A stretch of 64,000 nucleotides of DNA from Gemmatimonadota bacterium (lineage in GTDB: Bacteria; JAAXHH01): the NCBI GenBank assembly GCA_009838645.1, contig VXRC01000002.1, forward strand, positions 62,407-126,406, read 5' to 3'. The notes beneath the pieces were generated by a model. It was not told the DNA's origin. It did no database searches and was given only the letters and a program-made list of their open reading frames with translations. Every line of letters starts with the position of its first letter. Position 1 is the first letter of the stretch. The translations under genes and the position numbers were made by a program. This document shows, piece by piece, positions 24,043 to 32,724 of the stretch.

Positions 24043-24375
24043 TCAATCCTGGTGAAACACCTCTTCCATATCTGCCCACCATTCGCCTTCCTTCCGCGTC
24101 GGCAGCGGTTCCTGCATGGGCTTCATGATGTCCCACCACTCCTGGGTCGTAGGATCGGCGGCCATCTTCGCCATGTCCGCTTCGAAGTCGTCACCGGTAT
24201 ATTCGAAATAGGAGAAGAGGAAGCCGTCCTTTAAGTAGATGGAGTAGTTGGTGATGTTGCATTCCGTAATCATCTTCGCCACGCCTGGCCAGATCTCGAC
24301 GTGATACTCCTTGTATTCCTCGATCCGGTCCGGCTTGACCTTGAGGACCATGCCGTAGCGCTGGATTGTGGCCAT
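24043..24375 (-). CDS. rhaM: L-rhamnose mutarotase-like protein
   Basis: The 110-residue protein matches the RhaM (YiiL) family over its whole length: RYGMVLKVKPDRIEEYKEYH, NYSIYLKDGFLFSYFEYTG and WWDIMKPMQEPLP. His25 in EYHVEIWPGV corresponds to the catalytic region of the family. It interconverts alpha and beta anomers of L-rhamnose or a related sugar. There are no rhaA, rhaB or rhaD genes, so an oxidative pathway using the adjacent AKR and lactonase is more likely, by inference. Four 19-bp repeats and a palindromic AT-rich element lie 45-180 bp upstream. Confidence 0.85.
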   Translation of the reverse strand: MATIQRYGMVLKVKPDRIEEYKEYHVEIWPGVAKMITECNITNYSIYLKDGFLFSYFEYTGDDFEADMAKMAADPTTQEWWDIMKPMQEPLPTRKEGEWWADMEEVFHQD

Positions 24376-24419
24376 TGTAGTCTCCCTTTGATGGCTGCCG
24401 CGAGTAGGCTGCTGCTAGT

Positions 24420-24495
24420 GGGCCGCCGGGCGGATGTCGGGCCGCTGGGCGGATGTCGAGCCGCTGGGCGGATGTCGGGCCGCTGGGCGGATGTA
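24420..24495 (-). repeat. Four 19-bp tandem repeats upstream of rhaM-like gene
   Basis: Four copies of GGGCCGCTGGGCGGATGTC with single-base differences lie between the promoter-like element at 24510 and the start codon at 24375. They would be in the 5' leader. The unit length is not a multiple of three. Confidence 0.95.
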
Positions 24496-24509
24496 TCCAA
24501 AACAGATTT

Positions 24510-24556
24510 ATATGTTGATGGTTATTTTAATCAACATTGACAATGCTATTTTCTGT
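24510..24556. promoter_or_regulatory. Palindromic operator/promoter element, copy A
   Basis: TGTTGAT and ATCAACA form a perfect inverted repeat with a 10-bp centre (24513-24536). The segment from ATATGTTGAT to GCTATTTT recurs almost unchanged at 34576-34620 on the other strand. Reading the minus strand, TTGATT, a 16-nt spacer and TATAAA overlap the palindrome and point at the rhaM-like gene. A dimeric regulator shared by the two transcription units would explain it. Confidence 0.55.
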
Positions 24557-24589
24557 GTTTTGAGACATATGCGCCGTCCCCCGTAAGTA

Positions 24590-25684
24590 TCACACCGAAG
24601 CCGGCGCCGCTGGCGTCGGTGCCTCATCGGGAATCAATCCATCCTCCCGCAATTCTGACCAGAAATCCGCGGGAATCTCGACCTCGTACATCCGCACGTT
24701 CTCGTCCACTTCCTCCGGCGACCGCGCGCCTGGAATGACGGCGGCCACTGCCGGATGGGCCAGGGGAAACTGCAGGGCAGCCGCCTTGAGAGGTGTGCCG
24801 TGGCGGCCGCAGACCGCTTCGATGCGCCGTACCCTTTCCACGATATGCGAAGGCGCCTTGCGGTAGTCGAATTTCGCCCCGTCCACTGCGCCCTGCGCCA
24901 GGATGCCGCTATTGTACGGACCGCCAATGATGATACTGATGTTTCTTTCCTCGCAAAGGGGCAGAAGCCACTTGAGCGCCGTATGATCCACCAGGGTGTA
25001 CCTGCCCGCGCATAGAAAGCAGTCGAAATCGCCTTCGGCGGCGAAACGGGCGAGCATCTTCGCCTGGTTCATGCCGACACCGACCGCCCGGATGACTCCT
25101 TCTTCCCGAAGCCGGATGAGCGCCCGGTAGCTGCCCTCCATCGCTTCTTCGTAGTGATTGTCCGGATCGTGTATGTGAAGGATATCGACCCGGTCGAGTC
25201 CGAGGCGGGCGAGGCTTTCGTCCAGGGAGCGCAGCGTGCCGTCGTAGGTGTAGTCGAAGACGGGACCGACAGGCGGAAGATCATTGGACCAGACATCCTG
25301 GTCGCGCTCCGGGTCGGGCACGAGGAGTCGCCCCACCTTGGTGGCGAGGACGAAGGATTCGCGCGCAGGGGCGTTGTGCGCGGGGGCGTTGCGAACGCGC
25401 ACCGGGGCGTTGCGAACGCGTCCGCGATTTGAAAGCGCGGCTCCCAGGCGGGTCTCGCTCACGCCGCTGCCGTAGAGCGGGGCCGTGTCGAAGAACCCCA
25501 GGCCGTGGCCGAGGTAGGTGTCTACGACCCGGGCGGCGGCTTCATCGGTAACCCCCTGGTACAACCCCGCCAGGGGCGCGCCGCCGAGTCCCAGGCGGGT
25601 GACCTTAAGCCCTGTGCGGCCGATCTCCGCTTCCGCACGACTGGGTCTCGCCGCACTGGCCTGGTGCTGGTCATCCTGCTTCAT
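24590..25684 (-). CDS. Aldo-keto reductase (L-fucose/D-threo-aldose dehydrogenase-like)
   Basis: This 364-residue AKR has the barrel landmarks LGLGGAPLAGLYQG, FFDTAPLYGSG (catalytic Asp and Tyr), FVLATKVGR (Lys), VDILHIHDPD (His) and VAAVIPGARSPEEV (cofactor end). This variant is typical of L-fucose and D-threo-aldose 1-dehydrogenases, which oxidise sugars to lactones with NAD(P). The start is ATG 25684, inside the end of the Gfo/Idh gene, so the two are translationally coupled. An insertion of NAPVRVRNAPAHNAPARE (from DNA repeats about 25358-25432) follows helix 2. It supplies the lactone for the nearby amidohydrolase, by inference. Confidence 0.85.
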   Translation of the reverse strand: MKQDDQHQASAARPSRAEAEIGRTGLKVTRLGLGGAPLAGLYQGVTDEAAARVVDTYLGHGLGFFDTAPLYGSGVSETRLGAALSNRGRVRNAPVRVRNAPAHNAPARESFVLATKVGRLLVPDPERDQDVWSNDLPPVGPVFDYTYDGTLRSLDESLARLGLDRVDILHIHDPDNHYEEAMEGSYRALIRLREEGVIRAVGVGMNQAKMLARFAAEGDFDCFLCAGRYTLVDHTALKWLLPLCEERNISIIIGGPYNSGILAQGAVDGAKFDYRKAPSHIVERVRRIEAVCGRHGTPLKAAALQFPLAHPAVAAVIPGARSPEEVDENVRMYEVEIPADFWSELREDGLIPDEAPTPAAPASV

Positions 25685-26771
25685 CTGGCTCGCCCTGCAT
25701 CTCATCCGGCATCTCGCCCTGCATGGATTCCCCGCGCAGCAGGAAGGCCCGGATATCGTAACGGCCAGGGCGCTCCACGGGCAGGTCGCCCGCCTCGATC
25801 ATTTCCTCGATGGGCGAACTGTGGGTGCGCACGGGCATCTGGACGACCTCGTGGAGGCGGGCCGACTCGTAGATGCCCATGATGATCTCCACGGCGGCCC
25901 GGCCATTGGACGCCTCGCCCCGGTGTTCGGAATTGCCCTCGATCCAGTCCGCCAGTTCCACGGCCTGGCCCACGCTCGGGTCCTCACCGGTCGACGGCCG
26001 CCCTTCCCAGCCGCCGGTCTTCGAGTTGATGAGCAGGACGCGCTGTTCATTGACGTCCATCATGCCGTCCGTGCCATAGAGATAGCCGCCCTGCCGCCGT
26101 TCAGGATGGAGCTCCTGCAGAAGCTGCCCCACGGCCCCGTTGTCGAAGCCCACGATGCCCGCGCTGCGGTCCTCGATCCGGATGTCGCGCTCGTACCGGT
26201 CGGTCTTGCGCTCGATGTTCCCAAGCACCCACTCGGGCGCGGGATCGCTCATGACGTAGCGCATGAAATCGAACATGTGAGAGCAGTCGTTGAGCAGGCC
26301 CTGGCTGCCGCTGCAGTGGACGTGCCGCACGTCGCCGATGGCGCCTTCGGCGATCAGGTTCCGGGCGTCGGTCCACACCGGGTTGAACCGGCGCTGGTGG
26401 GCGATGGCCAGCTTGACGTCGTTCCGGCGGGCCGCGATCATCATCTCGTCGCATTCACCCATGTTGACGGCCATGGGCTTCTCGCAGAGAATGGCCTTGG
26501 GCCGGCGCGCGCAGGCGGCGATGGTCAGGGGGGCGTGAAGCTTGTGCCACGTGCAGATGCTGACGACGTCCAGCCCCTCCTCGTCCAGCATCTCCCGGGC
26601 GTCGGCATAACGTTTTCCGATATCGTACCGGTCGCCGAAATCCTGCCTGGCCTCGGCCACCGGATCCGAAAGCGCTACCACCTCGAACCGTTCTTCTCCC
26701 AGGTATCCCTTCATGTGCAGGTGCGAGATGCTGCCGCACCCGATTATGCCGACACGATAGACCGTGGACAT
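25671..26771 (-). CDS. Gfo/Idh/MocA family oxidoreductase
   Basis: The 366-residue NAD(P)-dependent enzyme starts VYRVGIIGCGSISHLHMKGYL (Rossmann), with ILCEKPMAVNMGECDEM (the EKP motif) and VKLAIAHQRRFNPVW. A C-terminal alpha/beta substrate domain follows. The family oxidises or reduces sugars and inositols. GGGAGGAGTCTTAG precedes the ATG. The C-terminus carries a repeat-derived tail (MQGEMPDEMQGEPDEAG) that overlaps the AKR start by 14 bp. Five 16-bp repeats lie 44 bp upstream of the start codon. It is the first gene of the oxidative sugar run. Confidence 0.85.
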   Translation of the reverse strand: MSTVYRVGIIGCGSISHLHMKGYLGEERFEVVALSDPVAEARQDFGDRYDIGKRYADAREMLDEEGLDVVSICTWHKLHAPLTIAACARRPKAILCEKPMAVNMGECDEMMIAARRNDVKLAIAHQRRFNPVWTDARNLIAEGAIGDVRHVHCSGSQGLLNDCSHMFDFMRYVMSDPAPEWVLGNIERKTDRYERDIRIEDRSAGIVGFDNGAVGQLLQELHPERRQGGYLYGTDGMMDVNEQRVLLINSKTGGWEGRPSTGEDPSVGQAVELADWIEGNSEHRGEASNGRAAVEIIMGIYESARLHEVVQMPVRTHSSPIEEMIEAGDLPVERPGRYDIRAFLLRGESMQGEMPDEMQGEPDEAG

Positions 26772-26814
26772 CTAAGACTCCTCCCAGGACGGATTTTGCG
26801 TGTATACGCGTTGC

Positions 26815-26891
26815 GACGATGCGTGTAGACGACGATGCGTGTAGACGACGATGCGCGTAGACGACGATGCGCGTAGACGACGATGCGTGTA
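26815..26891 (-). repeat. Five 16-bp tandem repeats upstream of Gfo/Idh gene
   Basis: GACGACGATGCGTGTA and variants (T/C alternation) repeat about five times between the divergent Gfo/Idh and DUF2339 genes, 44 bp from the Gfo/Idh start codon. Confidence 0.95.
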
Positions 26892-26993
26892 GACGATGTG
26901 ACGACCAGTTGCGACGAAGCCCGGCGCCCGGCAGCGCCGGACCTCATATTGTCGAAATCGAATATCGGAATATAGACGGCGGTATGGGCCGTG

Positions 26994-27093
26994 TCAACGA
27001 TCCCGAAGACAGCGCTGCGGAGAGCTGTCGACGATCACGCAAGTGGCGCCGCGGAGAGGTGTCGACGATCCCGGTGACGGCGCCGCGCATCGC
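26994..27093 (+). repeat. Three imperfect 34-bp tandem repeats
   Basis: Units beginning TCAACGATCCC or TCGACGATC, each holding a GCGGAGAG(C/G)TG-type end, repeat almost three times just upstream of the DUF2339 promoter. The divergent 26772-27153 gap is thus mostly repeat; no gene is seen. Confidence 0.85.
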
Positions 27094-27115
27094 ATCCGAC
27101 CCCGGTGGACATGAC

Positions 27116-27145
27116 TTGACACGGCACCCGGAAATAGCATAAGAT
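27116..27145 (+). promoter_or_regulatory. Sigma70-like promoter; transcript likely leaderless
   Basis: TTGACA (27116-27121), an 18-nt spacer and TAAGAT (27140-27145) end eight bases before ATG 27154. The predicted transcription start falls on or next to the start codon, and no ribosome site is present. Confidence 0.6.
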
Positions 27146-27153
27146 TCAGTACG

Positions 27154-29169
27154 ATGGAACTGCTGATAGTAATCAACGTCATCCTACTTCTCATCCTCAT
27201 CGGGACCTACCTGTCTCTCTCGGGGCGCGTAAAGCATCTCGAGGACACCATCCGGCGTTATTTGAAGGACGTAACAGACCCGGTTGCGGAGATGTCCAGT
27301 AGTGGTGCGCCGGGGTCGGACGATGAGCAGGGACAGGACGCTGCATCTAAATCAGACGACGCGCAGGAACCGGAGACCGCAGGACCCACACATCCGGCCA
27401 CGAGCGTTCCAGGCCAGGTGCGGGCCGCACAACCATTCACGGACGTTCCCGATCGGGCACGGGCCGCACAACCGCCCACCGAAGTTCCAGGCCAGGTGCG
27501 GGCCGGCGACGGAACCAGCCGGTTGTCCCACATGCTTCGTCCCCGCACCCGCGAAGAGTGGGAGACCCTGATCGGCGGCAAGCTTCTGAATCGCGTGGGT
27601 GCTCTCGCCCTCGTCCTCGGCGTGGGTTTTTTCCTGAAATACGCCTTCGACAACAACTGGTTGAACGAGACCGCGCGCGTGGTCCTGGGCGGAGCGGCCG
27701 GCCTGCTGCTGACCGCCGGCGGCCACCGGTTTCACCGGCGCGGCATGTCCGTATTCGCGCAGGGCCTGACCGGTGCGGGCGTGGGGATCCTCTACCTATC
27801 GATTTACGCCGCCTACGACTTCTACCGCCTCGTTCCGCAACCCGCCGCCTTTCTGCTGATGGCCCTGGTGACGGCCGCGGCCCTGCTGCTTTCCCTGCGC
27901 TACGACGCGCGGGCCATTGCCCTGCTCGGATGGGCGGGCGGATTCCTGACGCCGTTCCTGCTCGTTACCGCCCAGTTGAACACCCTCGGCCTCTTCGTCT
28001 ACATCACCCTGCTCGACGCGGGCCTGATCGCGGTGCTGCTCAGCCGGCGCCACTGGAGAGTGCTCGAGCCGCTGGGCATCGCGGCGACCTATGCCACGTA
28101 CCTGACCTGGTCGTTCCGGGCCGATCTGCCCGAGGGATTCGCAACGGCCCTGGCCTTCCTGGTGCTGTGGTGGGCGCTGTTCGCCTGGTTGAGTCTCTAC
28201 CGGTCCGCGGCGGGCGATTCGGGAAGGCGCAGGTGGCGATGGATCGCAGTTACCGTCAACGCATTGGGTTTCTACGTGATGCTCATGCGCCTTTCGCGGC
28301 ACACGGAAGGCATATGGGACTTCGTAGGTATCCAGTCGCTGACTCCGCAGCACTACCTGCCCTATTCAGAAGGAATCGCCACAGCCGTCCTTTCACTGGC
28401 GTACTTCGCGCTGACCGCCTGGATCACGCGCAATACAGACGACCGGTCCGCGGCCGCCGTGCATGCGACCGCGGCCATATTGCTGGCGGTTCGCGCCCCG
28501 CTGAGCTTTTTCACCCCTTACGTCATCGTCGTCATCTGGGCCTTTGAAGCGCTGACCCTGTTCGGGTACGGCGCATACCGCGAAAATCGTGCCGTCCGAC
28601 ACGCCGGGACGGCCCTGTTGGCGCTGTCGTTCGCCGGGATCTTTCTCTTTGGCGGCGCCTACGTTTCCAACCTGGTTTCCGCATACGTGCCCGTATTTTC
28701 GTCGCGCACCGCCGCGTACTGGGTCGTGGGCGGAGCGCTGCTTGCCTGTGCCGGCATGCTGCGGGGCAGCACAGAATCGAAGAGCGACCGCAGGCATTAC
28801 ACTGTCTTCCACCTGGCCTGGACCTTCCTCCTCCTGGTCTGGGGTACGGTGGAAGTCCTCAGTTATTTTAGATACCTGATCGTCACGATGGAAGGCGGTT
28901 CGCCGGAGCAGTTGCATAACCTGCGGCAACTCGCCGTCTCGGGCGCATGGCTGTTTGGCGCGGCGCTGGTCATGGCGCTTGGAAGGTGGCAGGACATCCC
29001 CGCCCTGCGCGCGGCGGCCATCGTCTATCTCGGCTGCACCGTGGTGAAAGTCTTCGTCTTCGACCTCATGTTCCTGGACACCCTCTACCGTATCGTCGCC
29101 TTCCTCGGCCTGAGCGCCATACTCATCGCCGTCTCCTACCTCTACTACCGGAACCGGCCGGCTTCCTGA
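27154..29169 (+). CDS. DUF2339 multi-pass membrane protein
   Basis: The 671-residue protein has an N-terminal membrane helix (LLIVINVILLLILIGTYLSL), a short coiled coil (RVKHLEDTIRRYL) and a repetitive linker. The conserved EWETLIGGKLLNRVGALALVLGVGFFLKYAFDNNWL motif region of DUF2339 follows, and then about 18 membrane helices to the C-terminus. Family length and layout fit. The function is not established for DUF2339. The linker contains 39-bp repeats (27406-27510) encoding VPGQVRAAQPFTD-type units. The promoter at 27116 suggests a leaderless mRNA. It stands alone on the plus strand, divergent from the sugar operon. Confidence 0.85.
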   Translation: MELLIVINVILLLILIGTYLSLSGRVKHLEDTIRRYLKDVTDPVAEMSSSGAPGSDDEQGQDAASKSDDAQEPETAGPTHPATSVPGQVRAAQPFTDVPDRARAAQPPTEVPGQVRAGDGTSRLSHMLRPRTREEWETLIGGKLLNRVGALALVLGVGFFLKYAFDNNWLNETARVVLGGAAGLLLTAGGHRFHRRGMSVFAQGLTGAGVGILYLSIYAAYDFYRLVPQPAAFLLMALVTAAALLLSLRYDARAIALLGWAGGFLTPFLLVTAQLNTLGLFVYITLLDAGLIAVLLSRRHWRVLEPLGIAATYATYLTWSFRADLPEGFATALAFLVLWWALFAWLSLYRSAAGDSGRRRWRWIAVTVNALGFYVMLMRLSRHTEGIWDFVGIQSLTPQHYLPYSEGIATAVLSLAYFALTAWITRNTDDRSAAAVHATAAILLAVRAPLSFFTPYVIVVIWAFEALTLFGYGAYRENRAVRHAGTALLALSFAGIFLFGGAYVSNLVSAYVPVFSSRTAAYWVVGGALLACAGMLRGSTESKSDRRHYTVFHLAWTFLLLVWGTVEVLSYFRYLIVTMEGGSPEQLHNLRQLAVSGAWLFGAALVMALGRWQDIPALRAAAIVYLGCTVVKVFVFDLMFLDTLYRIVAFLGLSAILIAVSYLYYRNRPAS

Positions 29170-29341
29170 TAGGGAACGCTACGCTGACCCGGTACGCTTT
29201 GCTGATTCGACCATCCCAGCCTGAATCGACCAATCCGAATTAAAAAACGTGCGAGAGGTTACAGAAGACCTCCGACTATTTCGTTAGACCATATCGAATT
29301 GGTCCATTCACAAGCACATCCATCTATTCACCGGGGGAATC

Positions 29342-29785
29342 ATGGGAGACGACAAGGTAAAGGAATCGCCGGCTGAGGTGTTCGCCACGGTGACGGAGGT
29401 GAACTCACTTTTCCATTCACTGGAGGATATGTTAGCAACTCGATTCGAGGCGATCGATGGCAAGTTTGGGGTCGTTGTAGAAAAGCTGGCCGAGATGGAC
29501 GCCAGGAACGAAGGCAGGTTCGCCGCGATCGATGGCAGGATTGGAGTCCTCGATGAAAAGCTGACCGCTATGGACGCCAGGAACGGGGTTCAGTTCGCAA
29601 CACTAGAACAAATGATTGTGGAACTGGATACTAAAACCGAGGGGAGATTCGATCTGGTTGAGCAGAAATTCAAATCACAGGAACTCAAGATCGAGCATTT
29701 CGTGACATCGGCGAACAACAAGTTGATGGTATTATTGCTCGTGATTGCCGGGTCGATTATCGCCGGCCTGCTTTACGGCGGTTAG
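29342..29785 (+). CDS. Coiled-coil protein with C-terminal membrane anchor
   Basis: The 147-residue product has heptad-like repeats in three related blocks (RFEAIDGKFGVVVEKLAEMD, RFAAIDGRIGVLDEKLTAMD and a diverged third). It ends with a transmembrane helix (LMVLLLVIAGSIIAGLLYGG). GGGGGAATC precedes the ATG. It resembles the anchored small coiled-coil proteins at 5394, 7198 and 19020 in design rather than sequence. The function is unknown. The 29170-29341 gap before it is AT-rich with a weak GAGGT/ACCTC hairpin and no gene. Confidence 0.6.
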   Translation: MGDDKVKESPAEVFATVTEVNSLFHSLEDMLATRFEAIDGKFGVVVEKLAEMDARNEGRFAAIDGRIGVLDEKLTAMDARNGVQFATLEQMIVELDTKTEGRFDLVEQKFKSQELKIEHFVTSANNKLMVLLLVIAGSIIAGLLYGG

Positions 29786-29867
29786 TGCTGGTCCGAACGA
29801 TCCACGGGCCAAGTAATCCGCACACAGAACGGTCCGCAGGTCGACCGGCTTGCGGGTCTAGTGATGC

Positions 29868-31754
29868 TCACCCATGCTCTTTGCGCGTCGTGGCCTGCAG
29901 GGCGAACTTCGTCAGTTCAACCGTCATGGGATAACGGTTGAAGGGCGTGATCAGGTAGAGGCCGTTGAAGTAGGTCAGGACGGACTCGATGAGTTCCCGG
30001 GCGATGGCGACGCCCTCCCGTCGGGCCTTGCGTCCACGGCCCACGCGGGCCATGCGGGCGCGCACGTCGCCGGGCACGACGAATCCGGGCACCTCGTTGT
30101 GGAGGAACTCCGTGTTGCCGTCGCTGACCAGCGGCATGACGCCCGGCAGAATGGGTACGCCGGCATCCCGGGTCGCCTCGTGGAGTTGCTTCGCCTGTCG
30201 GCGGTCGAAGAGGGGCTGCGTCATGATCATGTCGGCGCCGGCTTCGACCTTCCTTTCCAGCCTCCTGATCCTTCTTTCCAGGTTGGGTGCGTTGGGGTCG
30301 AAGGCGGCCGCAACGGTAAACGCGGTCCTCCCGTTCAGGCTGCGGCCCGAAAACCCCACGCCCTCGTTCATCTGCTTGATCAGCCGGATCAACTCAAAGG
30401 ACGAAACGTCGTAGACATTGCTTGCCCCAGGCTGATCGCCGAATTTCACGGGATCGCCCGTGACTGCGAGGACGTGGTCGATGCCCAGGGCGTGCAACCC
30501 CAGTACCTGGGACTGCAGGCTGGCCAGGTTCCGGTCCCGGCAGGTGATGTGCAACAGCGGCCTGATGCCGGCTTCCTCCTTGACGATCTGCCCGATGGCC
30601 ATGTTGCTGATCCGCGTGACGGCGAGGGAATTGTCGGCCATGGTGAGGGCGTCGGCGCCCGCCTTCTTCAGGGCCTTTGCGCCCCGGACGATGGGTCCGT
30701 GATCCAGGTCCCGGGGCGGGTCGAGCTCGACGATGACGGTCACCCGTTCCTTGACCAGTTCAACGATCGACGGTTCAACCGCCGGCTGAGCGGGTACGGG
30801 ACGGGCAGGGCGGGCCGGACGCGCCGGACGCGCCGGACGCGCCGGAACCCGGACGTCAATCGGCAGGACCTTCTTGCGCGTGACGATTTCCTGGCCTTCC
30901 AGGGCCCGGGCCATGGCTTGCACGTGCTCGGGCATGGTACCGCAGCACCCGCCGATCAGCCGCACGCCCTGGTCGCGAAGCCGGAGCGCGCTTGTGGCGA
31001 AGTACTCCGGCGTCGCCTCGTAGATGAACCGGCCGTCCACGTAGACGGGAGAACCGGCATTCGGGAAAGCCGAGAGCACCAGGTCCTCTGCGAGGGGGAC
31101 GGGCGCGAGCGCGTCCAGCAGGCCCTTGGGGCCGCTGCGGCAGTTGACCCCCACCACGTCGGCGCCGGCCGCGCGCAACTGGTCGAAGGCCTCCGCGACC
31201 TCGAACCCGTCGTCCGTCTGTCCGTACTGGTCCACAGCGAGCTGGCAGATCGTCGGCAGGCCGCATATCTCCTTGCTGACCGCGAGCGCCGCCTTGAGGT
31301 CATCGAGCCGGAGAAAGGTCTCCAGGATGATCGCGTCCGCGCCGCCGCCGGCAAGGGCGGCGATCTGTTCCGCATATACCCGCCTGTAGTCAGCTTCGGT
31401 GTATTCCCGGTGGGGCAGACCCCGGGCCGGTCCGACGGCACCGGCCACGTAGGCCCGGTTGCTTACCGCCTCCCGCGCGATCTCGACGCCTCGGGCGTTC
31501 AGGGTTTCCGCCTGGTCTTCCAGGCTGTACTTCGACAGGGACAGGGCATTAGCCCCGAAGGTATTGGTTTCGATCAACCGGGCCCCCGCGTCCACGTATT
31601 CCTCGTGGATTTTCCGGATCAGATCGGGCCGGCTCAGGTTTATTTCATCGAAACAGACTTCCATGGGCACGCCGCGGGCGTACAGCATGGTTCCGATGGC
31701 GCCATCCGCCACCAGTAGAGAGGACCGGAGATGGTCGAGGAGGGATATGTTCAT
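29868..31754 (-). CDS. Bifunctional homocysteine S-methyltransferase / methylenetetrahydrofolate reductase
   Basis: This 628-residue fusion, of the YitJ type, has two domains. The N-terminal Hcy methyltransferase domain has LLVADGAIGTMLYARG, ETNTFGAN and the zinc cysteines in GVNCRSG and GGCCGTMPEH. The C-terminal MTHFR barrel has VIVELDPPRDLD, HVLAVTGDPVKFGD, DMIMTQPLFD and PMTVELTKFALQ. Together they make methyl-folate and methylate homocysteine to methionine. A linker of RPA units (DNA 9-bp repeats about 30803-30845) joins the domains. I chose ATG 31754, which starts the domain; GTG 31781 is also in frame and neither has a clear ribosome site. Confidence 0.85.
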   Translation of the reverse strand: MNISLLDHLRSSLLVADGAIGTMLYARGVPMEVCFDEINLSRPDLIRKIHEEYVDAGARLIETNTFGANALSLSKYSLEDQAETLNARGVEIAREAVSNRAYVAGAVGPARGLPHREYTEADYRRVYAEQIAALAGGGADAIILETFLRLDDLKAALAVSKEICGLPTICQLAVDQYGQTDDGFEVAEAFDQLRAAGADVVGVNCRSGPKGLLDALAPVPLAEDLVLSAFPNAGSPVYVDGRFIYEATPEYFATSALRLRDQGVRLIGGCCGTMPEHVQAMARALEGQEIVTRKKVLPIDVRVPARPARPARPARPARPVPAQPAVEPSIVELVKERVTVIVELDPPRDLDHGPIVRGAKALKKAGADALTMADNSLAVTRISNMAIGQIVKEEAGIRPLLHITCRDRNLASLQSQVLGLHALGIDHVLAVTGDPVKFGDQPGASNVYDVSSFELIRLIKQMNEGVGFSGRSLNGRTAFTVAAAFDPNAPNLERRIRRLERKVEAGADMIMTQPLFDRRQAKQLHEATRDAGVPILPGVMPLVSDGNTEFLHNEVPGFVVPGDVRARMARVGRGRKARREGVAIARELIESVLTYFNGLYLITPFNRYPMTVELTKFALQATTRKEHG

Positions 31755-31815
31755 GGGAGGCAATCCGTTAGCGCCGCACACGGGCCACCGTTCAGTAGGT
31801 ATCGACGCTTCCCGT

Positions 31816-32724
31816 TCAGCGGCCGTTGTTCAGCGCGTACCGACGTATCGCCCAGGCAAAGCCGTTCTCGTGGTTCGGCGGGGCGATGACCAGGCCCTGC
31901 GCCCGGCCCGCTTCCTTGACCGTGTCCTGCGCGTTTTCCATGATCACGCCCAGGCCCGCGTTGAACAGCATGGGCAGGTCGTTGTCGCCGTCCCCGACGG
32001 CCATCACGTGATCCATGGATAACCCGTGCTCGCGCGCGACGAACTCGACGGCGACCTTCTTGTTGACGTCGGCGTGCATGGCTTCGATCCGGTCCGGATT
32101 CGTCTTGACGAGATAGAGGCGGGATGCGAAACGGGCCTTCAACTCCGCCAGGACCGCCTCGCGCCGGCCCAAGCCGGGCAGGATCAGCATCTTGGGCGGC
32201 GGGGGATAGTCGCCCTGTCTCAGTCTCTCCATTAGGTCGTCGTCGCGGTCGACGGCGGCGCGGCTCTGTTCCTCGATGGATGCGATGGAAGGGGTGTATT
32301 CGTTGGTAATCACGCTGTCCAGGGGACCGCTCTCCGTCACGCGCAGCCAGCTGTATACGAAATTGAATCCGTTTTCCTCGATGAAATCCAGCAGGTTAAG
32401 GAAGACGTCTCGTTGAATGCGCTTTTCGAAGAGCAAGGGCCTCTGCCCCTGGCGGACTGGCCCGAGAATGATCCCACCGTTGTTGGCGATGACGTAGAGC
32501 CGGTCGAACAGCGGCCGCGCATCGCTGAAAGGCTCGCAGCTGCGGTCGATGTTGCGGCCACTCACGGAACTCACGACCAAGCCCTGGTCGAGGGCGGCTT
32601 CGATGGCGCTCAGCCCCTCGGAGGAGGGTTTCCCGTCGGGCAACAGCGCCGTGTCGTCCTGGTCGAAGGCGATCAGCTTTATTAAGTGGGTTTCGTCACT
32701 GGCTTTCGGTACTTCCGCGGTCAT
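31816..32724 (-). CDS. HAD-superfamily (Cof-type) phosphatase
   Basis: The 302-residue enzyme has the HAD nucleophile motif AFDQDDTALL (Asp21, Asp23), motif II region VVSSVSGRN and motif IV MAVGDGDNDLPML, plus a C2-type cap, as in Cof/YbiV sugar phosphatases. It dephosphorylates a small phosphate ester in the cytoplasm. Its ATG overlaps the stop of the PfkB-SIS gene (ATGA), with AAAGGAACGCC upstream, so the two proteins are made together. It probably acts on the product or substrate of the fused kinase/isomerase, by inference. Confidence 0.85.
   Translation of the reverse strand: MTAEVPKASDETHLIKLIAFDQDDTALLPDGKPSSEGLSAIEAALDQGLVVSSVSGRNIDRSCEPFSDARPLFDRLYVIANNGGIILGPVRQGQRPLLFEKRIQRDVFLNLLDFIEENGFNFVYSWLRVTESGPLDSVITNEYTPSIASIEEQSRAAVDRDDDLMERLRQGDYPPPPKMLILPGLGRREAVLAELKARFASRLYLVKTNPDRIEAMHADVNKKVAVEFVAREHGLSMDHVMAVGDGDNDLPMLFNAGLGVIMENAQDTVKEAGRAQGLVIAPPNHENGFAWAIRRYALNNGR

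Noticed and set aside
26815-26891. CRISPR or iteron array
   Set aside because: 16-bp units are directly adjacent with no spacers, and no cas or replication gene is near.
29874-31718. 614-codon plus-strand frame over the methyltransferase/MTHFR gene
   Set aside because: Antisense artefact of high GC third positions; no recognisable domain, while the minus strand has both enzyme signatures.
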